Shown here piece by piece: positions 8,349 through 13,330 of a stretch of DNA of 41,421 nt. Location of the stretch: IMG/VR virus record IMGVR_UViG_3300009545_000038, positions 1 to 41,421 of that record; one strand, given 5' to 3'. The notes below the pieces were generated by a model, which did no database searches, was not told the origin of the DNA, and worked only from the letters and a program-made list of their open reading frames with translations. The position numbers and the translations under genes were made by a program. The stretch comes from a virus. The stretch's first letter is position 1. Every line of letters starts with the position of its first letter.

Positions 8349-8607
8349 CGGTGAAATAACACGCGGGCACGCAATTGTGATCCACGTGGCCGGGGCCGAA
8401 CGCGAGACAGTACCAACCCGCCGGGCACACGAAATTGACACCGCAGAGCTGCCCGCAGTGGCCATCGTCGGCGCACGCTTCACCGCTTGGGCAGCCACCG
8501 CCATCGTTGCACAGCGAAGGCGGACGCACGGCAGTGGGCGCCACATGCAACGGCTGAGGCACGCCACAGGCGGCGAGGAGCAAGGCGAGGATCGCGATCG
8601 TCTTCAT
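8335..8607 (-). CDS. Cysteine-rich small lipoprotein
   Basis: 90 aa. Residues 1-14 (MKTIAILALLLAAC) form a signal peptide ending in an LAAC lipobox, so the mature protein should be lipid-anchored at Cys14. The rest holds nine further Cys in short loops (CNDGGGCPSGEACADDGHC, CGVNFVC, CPAGWYC), a disulfide-knot pattern common in secreted proteins of myxobacteria and relatives. ATG 8607 overlaps the upstream stop. Phage lipoproteins are often expressed in lysogens or early infection and block superinfection; that role is a guess. Together with the one at 10002 it forms a pair in this block. Confidence 0.75.
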   Translation of the reverse strand: MKTIAILALLLAACGVPQPLHVAPTAVRPPSLCNDGGGCPSGEACADDGHCGQLCGVNFVCPAGWYCLAFGPGHVDHNCVPACYFTDGGC

Positions 8608-8993
8608 GGGGTCTCTCCCTTTGTTTTCTCGTCAAGCGCGGTGAGGGCAGAGCACAGTGTGTTGTAGCGCTGGACGTCGCTGCTCTTGTCTCCTGGCGCT
8701 ACGGTCAGCTTGTCTCGAAACTCCGAGGCCGCTTTCGCCACCGCCTCCAGCAGCGGCACGCGCTCGGCGATGGCGCGGCCGGCGTAGCCATTGAGTGCGC
8801 CGATAGCTGCACGCATCCGATCCGTAAATTCGTCGACAAACATCGTCCCGAATTTGCCATCCACCATGCGCTGTAGCACCGCGCGCATCGCCGCCGCCTC
8901 GGCCTGCGTGCGGGCCAATTCCGATTCCAATTGTTCGATTCTCTCGATATGTTCAGAAAGAACTGCCGCAGCGTCGGTCATATCGATCTTCAT
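8604..8993 (-). CDS. Coiled-coil protein, unknown
   Basis: 129 aa. Strong GAGGAGGG site ahead of ATG 8993. Residues 10-45 (LSEHIERIEQLESELARTQA and following) form a clear heptad coiled coil. The remainder is helical (IAERVPLLEAVAKAASEFRDKL). The stop overlaps the lipoprotein start by 4 nt, so the two are coupled. Function unknown. Confidence 0.6.
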   Translation of the reverse strand: MKIDMTDAAAVLSEHIERIEQLESELARTQAEAAAMRAVLQRMVDGKFGTMFVDEFTDRMRAAIGALNGYAGRAIAERVPLLEAVAKAASEFRDKLTVAPGDKSSDVQRYNTLCSALTALDEKTKGETP

Positions 8994-9008
8994 CGTTTGC
9001 CCTCCTCA

Positions 9009-9956
9009 TCACCCGCCCCCGCTCCGCGCGTCGACCTTGGCGATCGCCACGCACAAGCGGCGCAACACCTTGCCCTCGCCCGGCCACGTCGGGCCTCCGA
9101 GTGAAAACACGTCGCGGACGTCCTTCGCAGCCGCTTCCAGCTCCTCGCGCTCCTCCTGCTGCGCCCGCCACGCGTCGCGCCGTCGACACGGGTCGCACCA
9201 CTGGTCGCGCGTTAGCGTCGAGTTGGTGCCGTCGCACGGGTAGTCGAATCCGTTCGTGCACTCCTCGACGGCGGCTGATTCGGGGTCGGCGATGATGGCA
9301 TCCATACGCCCCTTCGCGCACGCTTCTATGTGCCCGCCTTCTTCGCTGCAGGCAGAAGTGCAGCACACGTCACCGTCGGCGAGCGCCCGGCGAATCTCCG
9401 CGACCGCGCGGCCGAGGAGGGCCTCTTGTTCGGCTATGACTTGGTCGGCACCGTAGCGCATTCCCTGCCAGTAATCGCGGTCATGCGCTACTTCGGCTAA
9501 CTTCTCCTCCGCCACCTCCACCCGCTTCCCCAGTCGCGCGTTCTCCTCGCGCAGTTGGTGCAGCTGTTCAATATGGCTGACGAGCAACGTTGTGCTGCGG
9601 TCCATGTTACGGACTCCTTGCAACGTTACCTCCGCCGTCTCCGCCCGCTTGACCGCGGCTGCTAACTCGGCATCTTCCAACGCCAGCTTGTGCGCTGCAT
9701 TGCCAGCAATCTTGCGCGCCTCATCCAGCTCCGCCCGCGCCTGCCCCAATTCGGCCAGCGCGGCATCACGTTCTTCGCGCGCGTTCAAACGGCCATTAAC
9801 TACGGCGTCCCGTTCCGCGCGCGCTGCGGTCAAATCCTCTTGCAACTTTTCGATTTGCTTCCCCGCGGCCAACAACTCCGCTTGCGCCTTGCGCGCGCAG
9901 TCTTTCCAAAAGCGATTGTCTGCTACGATTTCCTTGAATGCTGTGATGATCCCCAT
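9009..9956 (-). CDS. Long coiled-coil protein with cysteine cluster
   Basis: 315 aa. Residues 20-170 are an almost unbroken Ala/Glu/Arg/Leu coiled coil (KQIEKLQEDLTAARAERDAV; AELGQARAELDEARKIA). The last third holds a Cys cluster (DVCCTSACSEEGGHIEACA; EECTNGFDYPCDG; WCDPCRRRDAWR), possibly one or two zinc sites, followed by another helix. No signal peptide. It is the first gene after a promoter with a normal leader and a good GGAGG site. It could be a structural rod or a scaffold for membrane-associated partners. No family recognised. Confidence 0.6.
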   Translation of the reverse strand: MGIITAFKEIVADNRFWKDCARKAQAELLAAGKQIEKLQEDLTAARAERDAVVNGRLNAREERDAALAELGQARAELDEARKIAGNAAHKLALEDAELAAAVKRAETAEVTLQGVRNMDRSTTLLVSHIEQLHQLREENARLGKRVEVAEEKLAEVAHDRDYWQGMRYGADQVIAEQEALLGRAVAEIRRALADGDVCCTSACSEEGGHIEACAKGRMDAIIADPESAAVEECTNGFDYPCDGTNSTLTRDQWCDPCRRRDAWRAQQEEREELEAAAKDVRDVFSLGGPTWPGEGKVLRRLCVAIAKVDARSGGG

Positions 9957-9975
9957 GTAGCGCCTCCGACCTGTG

Positions 9976-10005
9976 AAACTAGCACGCCCCGATCGATTTC
10001 GTCAA
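9976..10005 (-). promoter_or_regulatory. Sigma70-like promoter with ATCGATCGG element
   Basis: Minus strand: -35 TTGACG (10000-10005), 18-nt spacer carrying AAATCGATCGGGG, -10 TAGTTT (9976-9981), then a 19-nt leader with GGAGG before ATG 9956. The spacer element matches those of the promoters at 11.55 and 12.67 kb, which suggests a common regulator. Confidence 0.6.
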
Positions 10006-10391
10006 GGCGAGTACGTACACGAGGTAGCGGCCCCACAGGTCGTGCAAGTCGTCTTGAATGGCTTGCCGTCGCTGTCGGTGCCCTCCGCCACCATCACTTT
10101 GCAGCACACAGCGTTAACGCATGCGCCGTGGTAGCTCTCTTGAATCAGCGCGAACGTGTCAGGCAATGCGCAGCAATCGGACGTCGCCGCGCACGTCTCA
10201 CCCAATGCGCTGCACATGGCAGGCGCGCACCCGGTGAACACGCCGTCTCTGTCATACTGCGGAGTACCCCCACTACCGTCAATGAGGCACGTGGGCACGC
10301 AATCGCCTGCGTTGGCTCGCGTCTCACCGGACGGGCAAGAGGCGCCTCCACAGCCCGCGAGGGTCAATGCAAATAAGATGACAGCACGCAT
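10002..10391 (-). CDS. Cysteine-rich lipoprotein (second copy type)
   Basis: 129 aa. Signal peptide with lipobox LAGC (MRAVILFALTLAGCGG); a GGGAGG ribosome site precedes ATG 10391. The mature part holds about 16 Cys, including TCAATSDCCALP and NAVCCKVMV, a CxxxxDCC / xxCC pattern typical of secreted disulfide-rich proteins of Myxococcota-like bacteria. It shares no obvious alignment with the lipoprotein at 8335 beyond this style, including a CPSGE segment soon after each lipobox. The stop lies against the next promoter. A host-derived surface or superinfection-exclusion function is plausible but unproven. Confidence 0.72.
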   Translation of the reverse strand: MRAVILFALTLAGCGGASCPSGETRANAGDCVPTCLIDGSGGTPQYDRDGVFTGCAPAMCSALGETCAATSDCCALPDTFALIQESYHGACVNAVCCKVMVAEGTDSDGKPFKTTCTTCGAATSCTYSP

Positions 10392-10394
10392 TTT

Positions 10395-10634
10395 TCAGCC
10401 TCCCCCATTGAGTAGCGCCAACTTGATCCGCAGCGTCTCACGCACATTGGCCAACGCGGCGACCGTCTGCCCGCCCGACGCCTGCGTACGCATTTCCGAT
10501 TGCACAGCGGCCAAGGCAGCGCCGAACGCGTCGATCTGCCCTGCCTTGTACGCGAGCGCCTTGACGCGTTCTTCGCGGTGTAGCTCCGTCTCAGCTTGCG
10601 TGATCGCGGCCCGTAGCTTTTCACGTGGTGACAT
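10395..10634 (-). CDS. Small helical protein, unknown
   Basis: 79 aa from ATG 10634 (MSPREKLRAAITQAETELHR). The site AGGGGGCTTGAAC precedes it, and it lies 2 nt from the stop of the 39-aa gene upstream. A start 17 codons earlier is possible but would lie inside that gene. Mostly amphipathic helix, Ala/Glu/Arg-rich, with no Cys. Probably a small coiled-coil adaptor; no family recognised. Confidence 0.5.
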   Translation of the reverse strand: MSPREKLRAAITQAETELHREERVKALAYKAGQIDAFGAALAAVQSEMRTQASGGQTVAALANVRETLRIKLALLNGGG

Positions 10635-10636
10635 GT

Positions 10637-10756
10637 TCAAGCCCCCTTGCGGTCGCGGATGCGGCTCGCGACGCTCATCAGCCATTCGCCGTTGCTGCGC
10701 CGGATGCGCACCAACACGTACTGAGACACGCGAATCTCAATCACCTCATCGCTCAT
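10637..10756 (-). CDS. 39-aa micro-protein
   Basis: Begins at ATG 10756 inside the stop of the upstream gene (ATGA overlap). The product (MSDEVIEIRVSQYVLVRIRR then SNGEWLMSVASRIRDRKGA) is basic and looks like two beta strands plus a helix. Coupling on both sides supports it. Function unknown. Confidence 0.45.
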   Translation of the reverse strand: MSDEVIEIRVSQYVLVRIRRSNGEWLMSVASRIRDRKGA

Positions 10757-10965
10757 GGGTACACCTGTAGGTTGCGAATGCAAATGCTCACCTCCGTATC
10801 GATTGTGAGCGGAACAGCCTGCCCGCCGTCCCCGGCGAGCATTTCGATATCGAAGGCGTGGACGGTGCAGAGCGTGATGGAAAATCGGCTCTCACCGATG
10901 CCCAGCTCGCGCAACTTGCCCGCCTTGTGCTCGCCACCCATCTGACAGATCCAACACGCTTCCAT
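10753..10965 (-). CDS. 70-aa protein with N-terminal CxxC
   Basis: Starts at ATG 10965 (MEACWICQMGGEHKAGKLRE), overlapping the upstream stop, and ends overlapping the next start. The CWIC pair near the N-terminus plus Cys33 could bind metal. The C-terminal half is beta-like (QAVPLTIDTEVSICIRNLQV). A longer open frame upstream is a shadow of three neighbouring genes. Function unknown. Confidence 0.5.
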   Translation of the reverse strand: MEACWICQMGGEHKAGKLRELGIGESRFSITLCTVHAFDIEMLAGDGGQAVPLTIDTEVSICIRNLQVYP

Positions 10966-11144
10966 CAGGGCACCACCACGTAGCGCACAACGTTCGAAAT
11001 CGTCTGCCGCAGCGTCCACGCCTCGCGTGCAATGTCGCGCGGCTCCATGGCGCCAATCTCTCGCGCCATGCGAAACATGTCCGCTTCCGACATCAACGCG
11101 GGATTCCCTGCGAGTGAAAACACAAGCTGCAATCGCGTTTCCAT
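10965..11144 (-). CDS. 59-aa protein, unknown
   Basis: ATG 11144 has GGGGAGGGGGC upstream and overlaps the previous stop (TGATG). Sequence METRLQLVFSLAGNPALMSE, then helices (ADMFRMAREIGAM; AREAWTLRQTISNVVRYVVV). Both junctions are coupled, as in the rest of this cluster. No family recognised. Confidence 0.5.
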   Translation of the reverse strand: METRLQLVFSLAGNPALMSEADMFRMAREIGAMEPRDIAREAWTLRQTISNVVRYVVVP

Positions 11145-11314
11145 CAGTTGCCCCCTCCCCAGGTGGTGTTGCGAAACAGAATGACCGTCTCACCCTCGAC
11201 GATGTACTCCGGTTCAAACTGTTCTTCAGTCTTGATGAGCGCGAGGCCATTGCGCTCCGTGGCCATGAGGCCAACCGCTTCGTTTGCGCTCTTTTTTCCA
11301 ACCGTCGTGCTCAT
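11144..11314 (-). CDS. 56-aa protein, unknown
   Basis: ATG 11314 overlaps the stop of the zinc-knuckle gene upstream. Product MSTTVGKKSANEAVGLMATE, then a beta-like segment (EYIVEGETVILFRNTTW). The first codons (ATGAGCACGACG) repeat those of the genes starting at 11538, 12522 and 12659. Function unknown. Confidence 0.5.
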   Translation of the reverse strand: MSTTVGKKSANEAVGLMATERNGLALIKTEEQFEPEYIVEGETVILFRNTTWGGGN

Positions 11315-11538
11315 GCCCACACCGAAAACGCGGCAACGATAGCGGCGCCAACCTCGCGAGCGCTCTTACGGAAGCAACGGGGGCACAAGGCGCCGCGCGT
11401 GTTGCTGACCGTCGACGCCTTACGCTTGCCGCAGAAAGTCGACGCCTTGCCAACCAAGCTGCGATGAAGATGCGTGCCCGTGACGCAACGAACGATTTGA
11501 ATCTCGAAAGCCACCGTTTCCGTCTGCATCGTGCTCAT
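11311..11538 (-). CDS. Small zinc-knuckle protein
   Basis: 75 aa. Cys18, Cys36 and the pair CPRC (52-55) suggest a small zinc site (FCGKRKAST, ALCPRCFRKS). It is the first gene after the promoter at 11545-11573: ATG 11538 lies only 6 nt after the -10 hexamer, so its mRNA would be nearly leaderless. Possible small DNA- or RNA-binding or regulatory protein; no family recognised. Confidence 0.55.
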   Translation of the reverse strand: MSTMQTETVAFEIQIVRCVTGTHLHRSLVGKASTFCGKRKASTVSNTRGALCPRCFRKSAREVGAAIVAAFSVWA

Positions 11539-11544
11539 GTTGTA

Positions 11545-11573
11545 AATCTAATCGGTCCCGATCGATTTAGCAA
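11545..11573 (-). promoter_or_regulatory. Promoter with palindromic operator
   Basis: Minus strand: -35 TTGCTA (11568-11573), 17-nt spacer, -10 TAGATT (11545-11550). The spacer contains the near-palindrome ATCGGGACCGAT (11551-11562), abutting the -10. A further half-site ACCGAT lies at 11591-11596. A protein bound here would block RNA polymerase. The architecture is almost identical to the promoter at 12666-12694. Confidence 0.65.
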
Positions 11574-11606
11574 GAGGAAAAATGCACGGCACCGATCATT
11601 TTTTAT

Positions 11607-11975
11607 TTACTTGTCATCATCGCCACTTGCAAGCGCTCGCCTACGCTGAGCGTTGCGAATGACATTGAGCGCTTGCAGCTCATCGTTGCTGAGCGCCTCC
11701 AATGGCGGCAATGGCGACGGGCCACCGTTCCCACCCTTCTGCGTCACCTCTGTGCGCTGCACAGGGATGCCCAGCGTGTACGCCAACGCGACTTTCTGCG
11801 CGGCGAGTTGGGTTTGCTCATCTAGCCCATACTTCGCGAGCCCCACCAACGAACGCCAAACGCCCTCAGCGTCGATCAGCATCTTCATGCGGAGGCGCCC
11901 AAGCCGCTCCTGGAATTCTTCTTCGCTGATCGAGTCCAAGCGCTCATCTTCGAATTGCAACAGTTTGCCGCTCAT
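11607..11975 (-). CDS. Helical protein, possible terminase small-subunit-like
   Basis: 122 aa. The segment SLVGLAKYGLDEQTQLAAQK, followed by ALAYTLGIPVQRTEVTQKGG and an acidic NDELQAL helix, resembles the helical core and GxPxQ linker of small terminase or terminase-associated proteins, which bind DNA at pac/cos sites. However, it lies 5 kb from the large subunit, so the call is tentative. ATG 11975 is 7 nt below a TAGAAT -10-like hexamer. Confidence 0.4.
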   Translation of the reverse strand: MSGKLLQFEDERLDSISEEEFQERLGRLRMKMLIDAEGVWRSLVGLAKYGLDEQTQLAAQKVALAYTLGIPVQRTEVTQKGGNGGPSPLPPLEALSNDELQALNVIRNAQRRRALASGDDDK

Positions 11976-11982
11976 GCGATCG

Positions 11983-11988
11983 ATTCTA
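11983..11988 (-). promoter_or_regulatory. -10-like hexamer just upstream of a start codon
   Basis: TAGAAT on the minus strand followed by CGATCGC and ATG 11975. No convincing -35 is visible (AAGCGC at 17 nt). The ATCGATCG overlap echoes the shared regulatory element. If active, the transcript would be leaderless. Confidence 0.3.
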
Positions 11989-12032
11989 CTGCGTTTTGGG
12001 GATGCGCGCTTGACAGAAAACGAACGGCGTGC

Positions 12033-12121
12033 GAGGCTTCCAAATTGACAGCCCGTTCCCCTGCGGGTGGCCTCCGAGTGGCCCCGTAGCGTTCCTCCCC
12101 AGGCGCTACGGGGCCTTTTTT
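12033..12121 (+). ncRNA. Candidate small RNA ending in a strong intrinsic terminator
   Basis: On the plus strand, against all nearby genes, a two-part hairpin (GAGGC 12033-12037 with GCCTC 12070-12074, inner CCCG/CGGG) is followed by a perfect 12-bp stem (see next entry) and six T. TTGACA occurs at 12010 and again at 12045, but neither has a good -10 at normal spacing, so the promoter is uncertain. No start codon-led frame explains the stretch. It could be an antisense or trans-acting RNA, or merely the end of readthrough from the plus side. Confidence 0.4.
12080..12121 (+). terminator. Rho-independent terminator, plus-strand direction
   Basis: Perfect inverted repeat GGCCCCGTAGCG (12080-12091) / CGCTACGGGGCC (12104-12115), 12-nt loop, then TTTTTT (12116-12121). 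There is no T-run on the minus-strand side, so it works for plus-strand transcripts only, although genes on both sides are on the minus strand. Confidence 0.8.
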
Positions 12122-12177
12122 ATTCAGCGTCGTGCCCTCCATCGCGCGCCCGTCGCACTCGGGCGCGCTGTGCAGGG

Positions 12178-12522
12178 TTACGGGCGATAGTAGTTATCGC
12201 GGCAATAACCGCCGATCGTCTTGTCAGCGTGCGCCTTAGCGTACGCCTCCGCTTCGCCCGCGGTCGCGAACGTAGGCGCATCGGCCGGCGCTCCGATGCC
12301 CATTTCGCGCGCCATATCGAACGCGGGCGCGGTCCAGCTAGGTTCGTTCCACTTCGGCCGCTTGCCCTCGCCGCCTGCGATCATTGGAGCGGAACCGGAG
12401 CGATGAATGATCGGCAGAAACCGCGCGCCGTACTTCTGCGCGTAGACTTCCACGTGATGGTAGAAATAGCCGTCGTAATAACTGAGACGCTTCATCATCG
12501 TCGTGTCCTCCATCGTGCTCAC
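12178..12522 (-). CDS. Hypothetical protein
   Basis: 114 aa from GTG 12522 (GTGA overlap with the upstream stop). A start at 12498 or 12495 (MMKRLSYYDG / MKRLSYYDG) is as likely because GGAGG sits 8 nt before it. Aromatic-rich N-terminus (SYYDGYFYHHVEVYAQKYG), Pro/Gly middle, then a helix (AGEAEAYAKAHADK) and an aromatic C-terminus (GGYCRDNYYRP). Its first 33 nt are nearly identical to those of the next gene upstream. Function unknown. Confidence 0.5.
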   Translation of the reverse strand: MSTMEDTTMMKRLSYYDGYFYHHVEVYAQKYGARFLPIIHRSGSAPMIAGGEGKRPKWNEPSWTAPAFDMAREMGIGAPADAPTFATAGEAEAYAKAHADKTIGGYCRDNYYRP

Positions 12523-12659
12523 TTGCAGCGCTCCCAGGCCCAAACGGGCGCGTGTCCGCGAGCGATGAAAATGAACGTCTCCACCCAGACCGCTTGCCAC
12601 TGCCAACTACCAAAAATTTCATACGGCTTCGTCATCGTCGTGCCCTCCGTCGTGCTCAT
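12519..12659 (-). CDS. Micro-protein, 46 aa (or 38 aa)
   Basis: ATG 12659 lies 6 nt after a strong -10 (leaderless if used). Alternatively the real start is ATG 12635 (MTKPYEIFGSWQWQ) with GGAGG 8 nt upstream, in which case ATGAGCACG is 5' leader. The product is aromatic- and Trp-rich (GSWQWQAVWVETFIFIARGH). It overlaps the next gene by GTGA. Function unknown. Confidence 0.45.
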   Translation of the reverse strand: MSTTEGTTMTKPYEIFGSWQWQAVWVETFIFIARGHAPVWAWERCK

Positions 12660-12665
12660 GAAACT

Positions 12666-12716
12666 AATCTAACGCCACCGATCATTTTCGTCAACAAGAA
12701 AACGATCGGTACCGAT
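12666..12716 (-). promoter_or_regulatory. Strong promoter with two operator elements
   Basis: Minus strand: -35 TTGACG (12689-12694), 17-nt spacer with ATGATCGGT, -10 TAGATT (12666-12671). Upstream lies the perfect 12-bp palindrome ATCGGTACCGAT (12705-12716), touching the stop of the preceding gene. The palindrome plus a spacer half-site suggests cooperative binding of a dimeric regulator. Confidence 0.7.
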
Positions 12717-12925
12717 TATTTTTTCTTCGCCCCCTCGCCTGGGCTGTCGCTGTCGTTCTGCTCTGCGTCGAAGACGCCCAGCCCCCTGCATCGCGGCGCT
12801 AGCAGGTCCCACGTGCGGCGACTCGCTGCGGGTATCACCACACCGCAGTGGCCACAACGCAGCCAACGCGAGAGTGTTGCGGTTCCGCGGCCAACATACG
12901 GAAACCATTCATGTTCGGACTCCAT
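12716..12925 (-). CDS. Small zinc-ribbon-like protein
   Basis: 69 aa from ATG 12925 (MESEHEWFPYVGRGTATLSR). AAGGAAGG 4 nt upstream fixes this start over the longer one at 12964. CGHCG (37-41) and Cys59 suggest a single metal site; the C-terminus is KKK. It sits between the inverted-repeat region and the operator palindrome, so it could act on either. Function unknown. Confidence 0.5.
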   Translation of the reverse strand: MESEHEWFPYVGRGTATLSRWLRCGHCGVVIPAASRRTWDLLAPRCRGLGVFDAEQNDSDSPGEGAKKK

Positions 12926-12986
12926 CAGCCTTCCTTGCCTGTGGGTTGCCTGTGGGTGGCACATGTCCTACACCCAGGTGTGATTA

Positions 12987-13283
12987 CAGGTACTTAGCTA
13001 ATTTGATATTATCTAACCTATTGATCCACCTGTGGGACCTGGGGGATCTGGGGGTATTTTCTCAAGTTATAGCCACCTGAGCATGTTACTCCTACATGTA
13101 GTTATTGAATAATATCAAGTACTTAACCTCTACTTTATATCCTAACTATTTGATATTATTCAAGACACACATGTAGGAGTAACATCATATATACAACCCT
13201 GACCCCCGTTTTTGCCCCCAGTACCCCCAGGTATTTTCAATTTTTGAATTTAAAAATCGGGAATCATTGAGGAAAAGTACCTG
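12987..13283. repeat. Nested concentric inverted repeats, candidate replication origin
   Basis: AT-rich, no supportable gene. Four pairs of inverted repeats share one centre near 13134-13135: CAGGTACTT 12987-12995 / AAGTACCTG 13275-13283; CTGGGGGATCTGGGGG 13039-13054 / CCCCCAGTACCCCCAG 13215-13230 (one to two mismatches); ATGTTACTCCTACATGT 13083-13099 / its exact complement 13169-13185; TTGAATAATATCAA 13105-13118 / its exact complement 13150-13163. The innermost loop is 31 nt. A fifth TTGATATTAT copy lies at 13003. CCTGTGGG repeats flank it (12938, 12949, 13029). Its location beside the primase-helicase gene and its AT content suggest a replication origin. A recombination or telomere-type site is a weaker option. 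Confidence 0.65.
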
Positions 13284-13330
13284 CGTGCAAAAAGCGCTTG
13301 CCCCCCGGCGACTCGAGTAGCCACCTAATT

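Noticed and set aside
12987-13283. CRISPR array or attachment site
   Set aside because: Repeats are inverted about one centre, not regularly spaced direct repeats, and no Cas, integrase or tRNA overlap is present.
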